Positions 44,626 to 53,844 are shown, counted from the first letter of the stretch. The stretch is 64,000 bases of DNA from Streptomyces spinoverrucosus (GCF_006539505.1 NZ_BJND01000020.1:62001-126000), one strand, 5' to 3'. Notes: a model not told the origin generated them from the letters alone. Made by a program: numbers and translations.

Positions 44626-44826
44626 AGGGGCTCCTCGGTTGGGGGTGGGTGCGCTTGGCGGAAGAGTGTGGCGAGAGGAGATGGTCATGTACAGACCAAC
44701 GACAGAACGGGAGTTGTCGTACAGGCGACTGCTGCTCCCGAGCCCCCACCCGTCCAATCGGCCATCGCCAGACACCCCCAGTCATGTTGAGGGATGGTGG
44801 AGTAGGGCGGTCGTGGCGTAAGAGAG

Positions 44827-46980
44827 ATGGTTGAGCGCGGTACCCAAGGGGAGTCGGCACGAGGACGACGTGCCGTGTGGAAGGCGAAGGCGGTGCGTGG
44901 GATGGGAGCAACCGGGCCACCGGTGGCCGACGGGACCGAGCCGGGCAGCGGGACGGCGCGGCCCAGCGGCCTGCTCGACGTGCTGGGCGTGGCCTCGGTG
45001 GTGCTGGACGCCCAGGGCCGCATCGTCCTGTGGAGCCCGCAGGCCGAGGAGCTGTTCGGCTACTCGGCGCCCGAGGCGCTGGGCCACTACGCCGCCCGGG
45101 TGATGGTGCACGAGGAGCACTTCGACCTGGTCAAGAAGCTGTTCGCCGACGTCATGGCCACCGGCCGAGGGTGGGCGGGTGCCTTCCCGGTGCGCCGCAA
45201 GGACGGCACCACGCGCCTGGTGGAGTTCCGCAACATGCGGCTGCTGGACGACCGGGGCGACGTCTACGCCCTGGGCCTCGCCGCCGACCAGCCGACCGTG
45301 CGCCGGCTGGAGCAGGACGTCGCGCTGTCCACGCGGGTGATCACGCAGTCACCGACCGGGCTGGGCGTCCTGGACACCGGGCTGCGCTTCGTGTCCGTGA
45401 ACCCGGCGCTGGAGCGGATGCACGGCGTCCCGGCCGAGGAGCACATCGGCCGGACCGTCGGTGAGGTACTGCCGATGCTGGAGCTGGCGCCCCTGGAGGC
45501 CGCGCTGCAGCACGTCCTGGACACCGGGCAGCCGCTGGTCGACCACCCCGCCGCCGGCCGGACCCCGGCCGACCCGCACGAGGACCACGCCTGGTCGGTC
45601 TCCCTGTACCGGCTGGAGGACGCCCGCGGCACGGTACTGGGCGTCGCCCTGTCGGTCGTGGACGTCACGGAGCAGTACCGGGCGAGTGTCGAGACGGAGG
45701 CCGCGCGGCGGCGGCTGGCGCTCATCGCGGACGCGTCGGCCCGCATCGGCACCACGCTGGACCTGGACCGCACCGCCAGCGAACTGGCCGACGTCGCGGT
45801 GCCGGAGCTGGCGGACGTGGCCGCCGTGGACCTGCTGGACTCGGTGGTGGGCGGCCGCCGCAGCAGCTCCGACCCCTCCCAGCCGGCGGTGATCCGGGCG
45901 CTGGCCGTACGGGCGGACGACGCACCGGAGGCCCTGCGGGCGGCCGACACGCCGGGACAGGTGGCCCGCTACGGCCCCGACCGCCTGGTCACCGAGTGTG
46001 TGCGCACCGGTCGGCCCGTGATGGTGCCGCAGGTCAAGGACGAGGACCTGCCGCGCATCGCCCGCTCCCCGGAGGCCGCCGCTCTGCTGGCCCGCGCGGG
46101 CGTCCACTCGTATCTTGCCGTCCCGCTCATCGCGCGCGGCGAGGTGCTCGGCGCCCTCGACCTCAAACGCATCCACAACCCGCTGCCGTTCGGCGAGGAC
46201 GACCTCCTGCTCGCCCGTGAACTGGCCTCCCGTGCCGCGGTGCAGATCGACAACGCCCGCTGGTACCAGAACGCCCGCGACACCGCCCTCACCCTCCAGC
46301 GCAGCCTGCTGCCCAGCCATCCGTCCGTCACCGGCGGCCTCGAAGTCGCCTCCCGCTACCAGCCGGCCGGCGCCGCCACCGAGGTCGGCGGCGACTGGTT
46401 CGACGTCATTCCCCTGGACGGCGGCAAGACCGCGCTCGTCGTGGGCGATGTGATGGGCAGCGGCATCACCGCCGCGGCGACCATGGGCCGGCTGCGCACC
46501 GCCACCAACACCCTGGCGTCCCTCGACCTCGACCCCGCGGTGCTCCTCGAACACCTCGACCGGATCACCGAGGGCCTTGACCACTCGATCGCCACCTGCC
46601 TGTACGCCATTCACGACCCCCGACAGCGGTGCTGCCGGATCGCCAACGCGGGCCATCTGCCGCCCGTGCACGTCCGCCGCGACGGGACGCGGGGGCTGCT
46701 CGACCTGCCGACCGGCGCGCCGCTGGGCGTGGGCGGCGTCGAGTTCACCACCACCGTCTTCGATCTCGCCCCCGGCGACGAACTCGTCCTCTACACCGAC
46801 GGCCTGGTCGAGACCCGGAGTCACTCCCTCGACGAACGCCTGGACACCCTGCTGGACCTCCTCGACGACCCGGCCCGCCCCCTGGAAGACGTCTGCGACC
46901 TCCTCGTCCGCACCCTGCACCACCCCGACAACCACGACGACGTGGCCGTCCTCATCGCCCGCGCCCAGACGGGAGACTGA
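44827..46980 (+). CDS. PAS-GAF-SpoIIE phosphatase (PP2C-type signalling protein)
   Basis: This 717-residue protein has an N-terminal PAS domain (DVLGVASVVLDAQGRIVLWS to about 150), a second PAS (STRVITQSPTGLGVLDTG), a GAF domain (about 295-480, YLAVPLIARGEVLGALDL) and a C-terminal SpoIIE/PP2C phosphatase. The phosphatase shows GGDWFDVIPLDGGKTALVVGDVMGSG with metal-binding Asp residues, NAGHLPP and DELVLYTDGLVE. Such proteins dephosphorylate anti-sigma-factor antagonists in stress responses. No HATPase domain is fused. ATG 44827 follows GAGAG closely. Confidence 0.93.
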   Translation: MVERGTQGESARGRRAVWKAKAVRGMGATGPPVADGTEPGSGTARPSGLLDVLGVASVVLDAQGRIVLWSPQAEELFGYSAPEALGHYAARVMVHEEHFDLVKKLFADVMATGRGWAGAFPVRRKDGTTRLVEFRNMRLLDDRGDVYALGLAADQPTVRRLEQDVALSTRVITQSPTGLGVLDTGLRFVSVNPALERMHGVPAEEHIGRTVGEVLPMLELAPLEAALQHVLDTGQPLVDHPAAGRTPADPHEDHAWSVSLYRLEDARGTVLGVALSVVDVTEQYRASVETEAARRRLALIADASARIGTTLDLDRTASELADVAVPELADVAAVDLLDSVVGGRRSSSDPSQPAVIRALAVRADDAPEALRAADTPGQVARYGPDRLVTECVRTGRPVMVPQVKDEDLPRIARSPEAAALLARAGVHSYLAVPLIARGEVLGALDLKRIHNPLPFGEDDLLLARELASRAAVQIDNARWYQNARDTALTLQRSLLPSHPSVTGGLEVASRYQPAGAATEVGGDWFDVIPLDGGKTALVVGDVMGSGITAAATMGRLRTATNTLASLDLDPAVLLEHLDRITEGLDHSIATCLYAIHDPRQRCCRIANAGHLPPVHVRRDGTRGLLDLPTGAPLGVGGVEFTTTVFDLAPGDELVLYTDGLVETRSHSLDERLDTLLDLLDDPARPLEDVCDLLVRTLHHPDNHDDVAVLIARAQTGD

Positions 46981-47007
46981 CCCGAGCCCGATCCCTTTGG
47001 ACCGGGG

Positions 47008-47790
47008 TCAGTTGGTGCCGATCACCACATGGGCGTACAGCTCCTCCGACACCGCCAGACGGGTCGTCAAACCGGCCCGGGTGAAGGCGTCGACGGCCTG
47101 AGGCGCCTGGCGTTCGCTGGTCTCGGTCAGCAGGCAGCCGCCGGGCGCGAGCCACTCGGCCGCCCCGGCGGCGACCCGGCGCAGCACGTCCAGTCCGTCG
47201 GCGCCGCCGTCGAGGGCGGTGGGCGGTTCGTGGTCACGTGCCTCGGCGGGCAGCAGGCCGACCTCGGCGGTGGGGACGTAGGGGACGTTCGCGGCGAGGA
47301 TGTCGACGCGGCCCCGCAGTTCGCCGGGGAGCGCCGCGTACAGGTCGCCTTCGTGGACCCGGCCGCCGTGCCCGGCGACATTGCGCCGGGCGCAGTCCAC
47401 CGCGGCCGGATCGATGTCGGCGGCGTGCAGTTCGACCCGGCCCAGGGCCGCGGCCAGGGCGGCGCCCACCGCGCCGGAGCCGCAGCACAGGTCGACGACG
47501 ACCGAGGCTTTGGGGGCGGCGGCGAGGGCCTGTTCGACCAGGAACTCGGTGCGGCGGCGGGGGACGAAGACGCCGGGTTCGACGGTGATGCGCAGCCCTC
47601 TGAACTCGGCCCAGCCGACGACGAGTTCAAGGGGCAGTCCATCGGTGCGGCGGGCCACCATGGCGGCGAGTTCGTCCGGGGTGCGGGCGGCGCCGAGGAG
47701 CAGCTCCGCCTCGTCCTCGGCGAAGACACAGCCCGCGGCACGCAGCGCGGCGACCACGGAGGCGTAGGAAGGTGAAAGCGGTAGGGGCAT
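47008..47790 (-). CDS. HemK/PrmC-like protein N5-glutamine methyltransferase
   Basis: The protein has about 260 residues. The SAM-binding motif I is VVDLCCGSGAVGAAL, followed by ADIDPAAVDCARRN. The catalytic NPPY motif is NVPYVP here, a variant seen in putative actinobacterial release-factor methyltransferases; the general form of family members fits. It would methylate the GGQ glutamine of a release factor or a similar target. ATG 47790 lacks a free ribosome site; GAAAGG lies within a hairpin just upstream (47797-47829). Confidence 0.85.
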   Translation of the reverse strand: MPLPLSPSYASVVAALRAAGCVFAEDEAELLLGAARTPDELAAMVARRTDGLPLELVVGWAEFRGLRITVEPGVFVPRRRTEFLVEQALAAAPKASVVVDLCCGSGAVGAALAAALGRVELHAADIDPAAVDCARRNVAGHGGRVHEGDLYAALPGELRGRVDILAANVPYVPTAEVGLLPAEARDHEPPTALDGGADGLDVLRRVAAGAAEWLAPGGCLLTETSERQAPQAVDAFTRAGLTTRLAVSEELYAHVVIGTN

Positions 47791-47796
47791 GCGAGT

Positions 47797-47829
47797 GAGA
47801 GCCTTTCGGAAGCCGAAGGGCGCGCTCTC
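47797..47829 (-). promoter_or_regulatory. Candidate attenuation hairpin before the HemK-like gene
   Basis: GAGAGC/GCTCTC (6 bp) closes an inner stem CCTTCGG/CCGAAGG-type (7 bp with one G-U) around a 3-nt loop. It ends 7 nt before ATG 47790 and includes GAAAGG, the only possible ribosome site. Upstream, a 22-codon frame (47835-47903, GTG start, no spaced ribosome site) could encode a leader peptide, with weak support. Confidence 0.4.
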
Positions 47830-48078
47830 GGTCGCTACTGCCGGTGATCCGCGCCGACATGAGGAGAGAGCACCCGACCTGACACAGCGGTAATGGGTCT
47901 CACCTCCTCGGTCGCACACGGCTGGGACCGCCCCCAGCCGGACGGTCACCCTACCTCACGGGTCGGACGGCGACCGTCTCCGGGGGCATGTCCTCCTACC
48001 ACGTACGGTGGTACGCGTACGCACTGATCACGCTCTACCCGCGGGCCGCCGCACCGGCGGTCTGGAGGCACCACCCGC

Positions 48079-48684
48079 ATGAACGTCACCCGAGGCTTCA
48101 CCGGGCGCCCGCGCGTCGACAACCCGGGGCTGCCGCCCGGGCAGTACGACGCGGGCGACGACTGGCCCGTCCTGTCCGCCGAGGTCACCCCCGACCTCGG
48201 CGCCGCCGACTGGACCTTCCGCATCGACGGCCTGGTGCAGGCGCCCCGTACCTGGGACTGGGCACAGGCGCACGCGCTGCCTGCTTCGGCGTACGAGGGT
48301 GACATCCACTGCGTGACCAGCTGGTCGAAGTTCGGGGTGCGTTTCGGGGGCGTCTCGCTGGACGCCTTCCTGGAGCAGGTGCGCCCGCTGCCGACGGCCA
48401 CGCACGCCGTCGCCTACGCGCACACCGGGTACACCACAAACCTCCCGCTCGCCGACCTGACCGGCGGACGGGCCTGGATCGCCTGGGAGTACGACGGCCG
48501 GCCGCTGCCGCCCGAGCACGGTGGCCCGGCGCGGTTGCTGGTGCCGCATCTGTACTTCTGGAAGAGCGCCAAGTGGATCGCGGGCATCAGTCTGCTCGAC
48601 CACGACGAGCCCGGTTTCTGGGAGCAGAACGGCTACCACGCGCGGGGCAACCCGTGGGAGGAGCAGCGGTACTCCGGTGACTGA
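48079..48684 (+). CDS. Sulfite-oxidase-like molybdopterin oxidoreductase
   Basis: This 201-residue protein has the oxidoreductase molybdopterin-binding fold: Cys in EGDIHCVTSWSKFGVRFGGV is the Mo ligand, and HTGYTTNLPLADLTGGR, LVPHLYFWKSAKWIAGI and ENGYHARGNPW are conserved pieces of the MsrP/YedY-type family. There is no signal peptide, so it is cytoplasmic, unlike periplasmic MsrP. GGAGG precedes ATG 48079. It overlaps the reductase gene, its probable electron partner. Confidence 0.9.
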   Translation: MNVTRGFTGRPRVDNPGLPPGQYDAGDDWPVLSAEVTPDLGAADWTFRIDGLVQAPRTWDWAQAHALPASAYEGDIHCVTSWSKFGVRFGGVSLDAFLEQVRPLPTATHAVAYAHTGYTTNLPLADLTGGRAWIAWEYDGRPLPPEHGGPARLLVPHLYFWKSAKWIAGISLLDHDEPGFWEQNGYHARGNPWEEQRYSGD

Positions 48685-49432
48685 CACGTTCACTCCCCCG
48701 ACGCGGTTCGCCGTGCCCGGCCGGATCGCCGTGGGCAACGGCACCGCGGGCCACTGGCAGACCGCCACGCTCACCGAGATCCGCCGCGAGACGCCGCGCG
48801 CGGCCACCTTCCGGTTCGCGGTGCCCGGCTGGGCGGGGCATCTGCCCGGCCAGCACCTGATGCTCCGGCTGACCGCCGCCGACGGCTACACCGCCCAGCG
48901 GCAATACTCGATCGCGTCCGCGCCGGACGACTCGGGGCACATCGAGCTGACCCTGGACCACGTCGAGGGCGGAGAGGTCTCCGGCTGGTTCCACACCGAG
49001 GCCCGGCCGGGTGACCGGGTCGAGGTGCGCGGCCCGCTGAGCGGCTTCTTCGCCTGGCCGGGCGACCGGGCCGCGCTGCTGATCGGCGCCGGATCCGGGG
49101 TCGTACCGCTGATGTCGATGGTGCGGCACCACCGGACGCGCGGCCTGTCCGCGCCGCTGCGGCTGCTGGTGTCCGCGCGGAGTCCCGAGGAGCTGATCTA
49201 CGCGCGGGAGTACGGCGCCGAGACGACGCCCGTCTTCACGCGCACGGCTCCGCCGGGCGTACCGGTGGGTCGTATGACGGCGGCGCATGTGGCGTCCTTG
49301 CTGGACGCGGCGCCTCCCGGTGGGTGGGAGGCCTATGTGTGCGGCTCGAACGCCTTCGCCGAGCACGCATCCCGCCAGCTCGTGGCGGCGGGTCAGCCGG
49401 TGGACCGGATCCGGATCGAACGCTTCGGCTGA
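48677..49432 (+). CDS. Ferredoxin-NADP reductase-like flavoprotein
   Basis: This 252-residue protein has an FAD domain (RQYSIASAP, residues about 75-83) and an NAD(P) domain (LIGAGSGVVPLMSMVRH, EAYVCGSNAFAEHASRQL). It ends RIRIERFG, a typical FNR-like terminus. There is no plant-type ferredoxin domain. GTG 48677 overlaps the stop of the molybdoenzyme gene by 8 bp, so it likely supplies that enzyme with electrons in place of the MsrQ haem protein. Confidence 0.9.
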   Translation: MTDTFTPPTRFAVPGRIAVGNGTAGHWQTATLTEIRRETPRAATFRFAVPGWAGHLPGQHLMLRLTAADGYTAQRQYSIASAPDDSGHIELTLDHVEGGEVSGWFHTEARPGDRVEVRGPLSGFFAWPGDRAALLIGAGSGVVPLMSMVRHHRTRGLSAPLRLLVSARSPEELIYAREYGAETTPVFTRTAPPGVPVGRMTAAHVASLLDAAPPGGWEAYVCGSNAFAEHASRQLVAAGQPVDRIRIERFG

Positions 49433-49591
49433 GCAGCACCCGCCTCTTCGCCGCGCCGTCCCTGTCATCGGTCCGTCCCGATGAACGAAGTCCGTGGGAC
49501 GGGGTACCAGATCCATGTGGACTCGCACGCGTACGTGGGCCCGGGGGCGCCGGTACGGCTCCCCGGCTCCGGTGACGGCGAGGAGGCGGAG

Positions 49592-50176
49592 ATGCGAACC
49601 CGGGTGCGCGCCTGGCGTTGGCGGCGCAATCCGCTGCGGCGCAGGTCGGACGTCGTCGAGGCGTGGACGGTGCTGGTCGTCGCCGTCCTGCTGTTCCTGG
49701 GCGCGCCGCTGGCCGGGGCGCTGGCGGGCTGGTGGGCCCACGGCGAGGCACAGCAGACGGCGGCGGCCCAGCGGGAGGACCGGCGGCACGTCCGTGCCGA
49801 GGTCGTCGGCAGGACCCCCGACACGCTGCCCGCGGTGCAGGGCGGCCGGGAGTACTCGTACCGCGCGACCGTGCGCTGGACGGAGCCCGGTGAGGGACCC
49901 CGGACGGGCACGGCGCGGGTCCCGGTGGGGACGCGGCCCGGGCAGACGGTCGACGTGTGGTTCGACGGGCGGGGCCGCAGCGTGGCGCCGCCTCCGAGCG
50001 CCGCGACGGTCTGGCAGCACAGCCTGACCATGGGCGTCTGCGCCACGGGCGGCACAGTCGCCGTGGTGCTGCTCGGCCAGGCGGCCGTCCGCCGGGTGGC
50101 GAACCGGCACCGGATGGCGGAGTGGGAGCGCGCGTGGGCGCGCACGGAACCGGAGTGGACCCGGCGGCGGGCCTGA
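49592..50176 (+). CDS. Rv1733c-like membrane protein
   Basis: The protein has about 194 residues with two membrane helices (AWTVLVVAVLLFLGAPLAGALAG cut near residues 24-45, and about 150-170), separated by an extracytoplasmic loop of about 95 residues (RAEVVGRTPDT, GREYSYRATVRW). Both termini are basic. This layout matches Rv1733c-family proteins. GAGGAGG lies 5 nt before ATG 49592; longer frames are unsupported. The function is unknown. Confidence 0.75.
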   Translation: MRTRVRAWRWRRNPLRRRSDVVEAWTVLVVAVLLFLGAPLAGALAGWWAHGEAQQTAAAQREDRRHVRAEVVGRTPDTLPAVQGGREYSYRATVRWTEPGEGPRTGTARVPVGTRPGQTVDVWFDGRGRSVAPPPSAATVWQHSLTMGVCATGGTVAVVLLGQAAVRRVANRHRMAEWERAWARTEPEWTRRRA

Positions 50177-50296
50177 CGCGCGGCTCTGGCGACATCCCGT
50201 CGCAACCTGCGCGCGGGGTCCGCGTATCTGGCGAGTGGTCCGACCACCCGCGTACGGTGTGATCACCAACGTCGTCTGCACTCAAGGCGGTCCTAC

Positions 50297-51265
50297 ATGG
50301 CCCTGTTCGACCTCCCCCTCGACGAGCTCCGCGAGTACCGGAGTTCCTCCGCCGAACCCGAGGACTTCGACGCCTTCTGGTCCAAGACCCTCCAGGAGGC
50401 CCGCGAGCACGACCTGGACGCCCGGTTCGAGCCGGTCGACACGGGACTGACCACCGTACAGGTGTTCGACGTGACGTTCGCCGGGTACGGCGGTCACCCG
50501 GTGAAGGGCTGGCTGACGCTGCCCGTCGCCGCCGGGGAACCGCTGCCGATGGTCGTCGAGTTCATCGGCTATGGGGGCGGGCGCGGGCTGCCGCACGAGC
50601 ATCTGCTGTGGGCGTCCACGGGCCGTGCGCACTTCGTGATGGACACCCGCGGTCAGGGCAGCGCCTGGGGCGCCGGTGGCGGCACCCCTGACCCGGTCGG
50701 CGGCGCTCCGGCGTACCCCGGTTTCATGACCCGCGGCATCGACGCGCCCGAGAACTACTACTACCGCCGGGTGTTCACGGACGCGGTCCGCGCCGTCGAG
50801 GCGGCCCGCTCGCATCCGCTCACCGACCCGGCCCGGACCGTCGCCCTCGGCGCCAGCCAGGGCGGCGGTATCGCCATCGCCGTTGGCGGCCTGGTCCCCG
50901 ACCTGGTGGCGGTCGCGCCCGACGTGCCGTTCCTGTGCGACTACCCGCGCGCGGCGACCCTGACGGACCGTCACCCGTACCGGGAGATCGGCCTCTACCT
51001 CAAGACGCACCGCGGCCGCAGCGAGGACGCGCTGCGTACCCTCTCCTACTTCGACGGCGTGCACTTCGCCACCCGCGCCAGCGCCCCCGCCCTGTTCTCG
51101 GCGGCGCTGGAGGACCAGACGTGCCCGCCGTCCACGGTGTTCGCCGCGTTCAACGCCTGGGCGCACGAGGAGAAGGCGATCGAGGTGTACGACTTCAACG
51201 ACCACGAGGGCGGCGGCCCGTTCCAGGAGGTCGCCAGGATGCGCTGGCTGCGGTCGTACGCCTGA
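50297..51265 (+). CDS. Acetylxylan esterase / cephalosporin-C deacetylase family hydrolase
   Basis: The protein has 322 residues and an alpha/beta hydrolase fold. Family marks are the N-terminal FDLPLDELREYRSSSAEPEDFDAFW-type opening (residues 4-28), MDTRGQGSAWG, the nucleophile elbow GASQGGG and the late NDHEGGG with the catalytic His. It lacks a signal peptide, so it is intracellular and probably deacetylates imported xylo-oligosaccharides. AAGGCGG precedes ATG 50297. A SnoaL-like gene follows after 10 bp. Confidence 0.92.
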   Translation: MALFDLPLDELREYRSSSAEPEDFDAFWSKTLQEAREHDLDARFEPVDTGLTTVQVFDVTFAGYGGHPVKGWLTLPVAAGEPLPMVVEFIGYGGGRGLPHEHLLWASTGRAHFVMDTRGQGSAWGAGGGTPDPVGGAPAYPGFMTRGIDAPENYYYRRVFTDAVRAVEAARSHPLTDPARTVALGASQGGGIAIAVGGLVPDLVAVAPDVPFLCDYPRAATLTDRHPYREIGLYLKTHRGRSEDALRTLSYFDGVHFATRASAPALFSAALEDQTCPPSTVFAAFNAWAHEEKAIEVYDFNDHEGGGPFQEVARMRWLRSYA

Positions 51266-51275
51266 GCGGTCCGTC

Positions 51276-51692
51276 GTGGAGACTTGGGAGGCCGCCGAGC
51301 GCTTCGTCCGCGTGTGGGAGCGGGGCTGGGCCGCGCACGACGTGGACGCGCTGCTCGCGCTGTACGCCGAGGAGTGCGTCCACCGCTCCATGCCGTTCCG
51401 TGAGCCGCACCGCGGGCGCGGCGAGCTCGCCGCGTATCTGCGCTGGTCGTTCGCCGACGAGCGGGTGACCGACGTGCGCTTCTCACCGCCGGTGGTGGGT
51501 GAGGGCGGGGTGGCGGTCGCCGAGTTCCGGGTGCTGTCCGAGGAGGGCGGCGAGGCCGTCACCCTGGCCGGGTGCGTCTTCGTGCGGTTCGACGCGGCGG
51601 GGCTGGCGGTCGAGACGCGGGACTACTGGCACAGCGTCGACGGCCACCAGGAGCCGACGGGGTCGCTGTTCTTCGGCCGACCTTCCCGCTGA
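51276..51692 (+). CDS. SnoaL/NTF2-like domain protein
   Basis: This 138-residue single-domain protein has the alpha+beta barrel pattern: ERFVRVWERGWAAHDVDALL (first helix), LYAEECVHRSMPFREPHRG, and a beta-rich C-terminal half with YWHSVDGHQEPTG. Members are polyketide cyclases, isomerases or ligand-binding proteins; the sequence does not show which. The start is GTG 51276, 10 bp after the esterase. Confidence 0.8.
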   Translation: METWEAAERFVRVWERGWAAHDVDALLALYAEECVHRSMPFREPHRGRGELAAYLRWSFADERVTDVRFSPPVVGEGGVAVAEFRVLSEEGGEAVTLAGCVFVRFDAAGLAVETRDYWHSVDGHQEPTGSLFFGRPSR

Positions 51693-51780
51693 CATTCCGC
51701 GCCGTCCGACCAGTCGGTACGTTCATGGAGCCCGGTCCGCAGGGTCGCGGACCGGGCTTCCTGCGGACGACGGAGGGTGC

Positions 51781-52947
51781 ATGTCCGAGCGCGAGCCACA
51801 GATCCACGGCCACTGCGACGCTCGTTTCGCGGCGGTGCGTGTGGCGTTCGAGGAGAACTTCCAAGAGCGCGAGGAGCTGGGCGCGGCCGTCACCGTCGTG
51901 GTCGACGGCGTGACCGTGGTGGACCTGTGGGGCGGCTGGGCCGACCCGGCCCGCACCCGGCCGTGGGAGCGCGACACGCTGGTCAACGTGTGGTCGACGT
52001 CCAAGGGGGCGGTGGCGCTGTGCGCGCACCTTCTCGCCGACCGGGGCCTGCTGGACCTCGACGCACCGGTGGCCACGTACTGGCCGGAGTTCGCCGCGGC
52101 GGGCAAGGAGAAGGTCCTCGTACGGCATCTGCTCTCGCACCGCGCCGGGCTGTCCGGACTGCGCGAACCGCACGCGTTCGCCGATCTGTGCGACTGGGAG
52201 GTGACGACCCGTCGGCTCGCGGCGATGGCGCCCTGGTGGGAGCCGGGGACGCGGTCGGGCTACCACGCGCTGACGTACGGCCATCTGGTCGGCGAGGTCG
52301 TCCGGCGGGCCTCGGGGCTCCTGCCCGGCGCGTTCCTGGAGCGGGAGGTGACCGGGCCGCTCGGCATCGACTTCACCATCGGGCTGCCGGAGAAGGACGC
52401 CGGGCGGGCTGCGGATCTGACGCACCGACGAGCCGCGCCGAGCACCGAACAGGCGTCGATCTTCAGCCAGTTGGCGCCCGCCGCGCTCGCCGCGCTGACC
52501 AACCCCGCGGTGGGCGCGGCCGAGGCCAACACGCCCGAGTGGCGGGCCGCCGAGATCCCCGCCGCGAACGGCCACGGCACCGCGCGGGCGGTGGCCGCCC
52601 TGTACGGGATCCTCGCGGGCCGGGGACCGTACGGCGGCCGGCGCGCCCTCTCCCCCGAGGCGGCCGAGCGGGTGCGCGAGGGGCAGGGCAGCTGCCGGGA
52701 CCTGGTGCTGGGCGCCGGCCTCGGCAGGGACACGGAGGCCGGGCTCGGCCTGTGGCTCAGCGGGCCGCACGGCTCGTACGGGCCCAACCCCCGCGCTTTC
52801 GGGCACGACGGGTTCGGCGGGTCCTGCGGGCTCGCCGACCCGGAGGCGGGCGTGTCGCTCGGGTATGTGATGAACCGCATGGGGCCGCACATCGCCGACG
52901 ATCCACGGAAGATGGCGTTGGTGAACGCCCTGTACGGCGCCCTGTGA
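51781..52947 (+). CDS. Class C beta-lactamase-like serine hydrolase
   Basis: This 388-residue protein has the EstB/penicillin-binding fold: the nucleophile motif STSKGA (SxxK, about residue 70), YHALTYG (the YxN-type motif) and the C-terminal HDGFGGSCG in place of KTG. There is no signal peptide, so it is cytoplasmic; members are often esterases, not lactamases. The start is ATG 51781, the first codon after GGAGGGTGC. It is a single gene after the SnoaL-like gene. Confidence 0.88.
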   Translation: MSEREPQIHGHCDARFAAVRVAFEENFQEREELGAAVTVVVDGVTVVDLWGGWADPARTRPWERDTLVNVWSTSKGAVALCAHLLADRGLLDLDAPVATYWPEFAAAGKEKVLVRHLLSHRAGLSGLREPHAFADLCDWEVTTRRLAAMAPWWEPGTRSGYHALTYGHLVGEVVRRASGLLPGAFLEREVTGPLGIDFTIGLPEKDAGRAADLTHRRAAPSTEQASIFSQLAPAALAALTNPAVGAAEANTPEWRAAEIPAANGHGTARAVAALYGILAGRGPYGGRRALSPEAAERVREGQGSCRDLVLGAGLGRDTEAGLGLWLSGPHGSYGPNPRAFGHDGFGGSCGLADPEAGVSLGYVMNRMGPHIADDPRKMALVNALYGAL

Positions 52948-53020
52948 CGGCCGTGCGCGCGTGCTCGGCGAGTTCCCGCCCATTCTGTTTCGGCCGAACC
53001 GCCGGGCCGGTCTTCCCTGC

Positions 53021-53032
53021 TGGTTTAGACCA
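53021..53032. promoter_or_regulatory. dre-like operator TGGTTTAGACCA
   Basis: This near-perfect palindrome fits both the DasR consensus TGGTCTAGACCA and the HutC-family rule GT-n-TA-n-AC. It lies 66 bp before ATG 53098 of a GntR/HutC-type gene, so it is a likely autoregulatory site or a DasR site. Confidence 0.6.
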
Positions 53033-53097
53033 ATGCTAGATCTGGTGGCGCAATGAGCCCGCACGGCTACGGCACGTCACCAACAGGAGGGCGCGGC

Positions 53098-53844
53098 ATG
53101 GCCCGCACCACCCCGCACGACCGCCCGCACACCGACGAACGGCCCCTGTACTGGCGGATCGCGACGGAGCTGCTCGGCGAACTGAGCGACGGCACGATCC
53201 CGCCCGGCGAACGGCTGCCGGGCGAACGGCAGTTGGCCGAGCACTTCGGCGTCAGCAGGGAGACCGTACGGCAGGCGCTGGAGGTGCTGCGCCGGGACGG
53301 CCTGGTCGCCACCGACCGGCGCGGCAGCCACGCCACTCTGCCCGGCCCGCCGGTCGAGAACCTGACCTCGCTGGCCTTCCCGGTCGGCGCCCGGCGCGCC
53401 GCCGACCCGCGCGCCGTCGACCGGGCCACGGTCACCTGGGAGACACCCCCGCCCGAGCACGCGGCGGCCCTCGGGCTCGCTCCGCACCGGCCGACGCTGA
53501 TGCACCGCTACGAGTCCGCCTCCGCCGACGGCCGCGGCCTGCGCAGGGCGGTCACGTCCTTCTCGGCCGTGGCCCTGGCCGAGGTCGAGCAGCTGGCCCG
53601 CTACCGCGACCGCGCCGACGGCACCGCCTCGGCCCAGCTGCGCCGCGCCTACGACTGGATGCGCAAGGCAGGGCTGACCCTGCACCACCGCGACGCCATC
53701 ACCCGCCTCCCCGACAGTCCCTCGGTCCGGGTGACGCGCCTGGTGCACGACCAGTACGAGCGGCCGCTGGAGGTCACCGACCTCGTCGTGGACGCCCAAG
53801 GGGACGCGCTGGTCTACGAGTTCACGCTCCCGGCGGCGGTCTGA
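53098..53844 (+). CDS. GntR/HutC-family regulator with UTRA domain
   Basis: This 248-residue protein has an N-terminal winged helix (IPPGERLPGERQLAEHFGVS, then RETVRQALEVLRRDG) and a C-terminal UTRA ligand-binding domain, with the MHRYESASADGRGL-type strand and LVVDAQGDALVYEFTLP end. The HutC subfamily includes DasR. AGGAGG lies 7 nt before ATG 53098. The dre-like palindrome upstream fits its family's operator. Confidence 0.92.
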   Translation: MARTTPHDRPHTDERPLYWRIATELLGELSDGTIPPGERLPGERQLAEHFGVSRETVRQALEVLRRDGLVATDRRGSHATLPGPPVENLTSLAFPVGARRAADPRAVDRATVTWETPPPEHAAALGLAPHRPTLMHRYESASADGRGLRRAVTSFSAVALAEVEQLARYRDRADGTASAQLRRAYDWMRKAGLTLHHRDAITRLPDSPSVRVTRLVHDQYERPLEVTDLVVDAQGDALVYEFTLPAAV

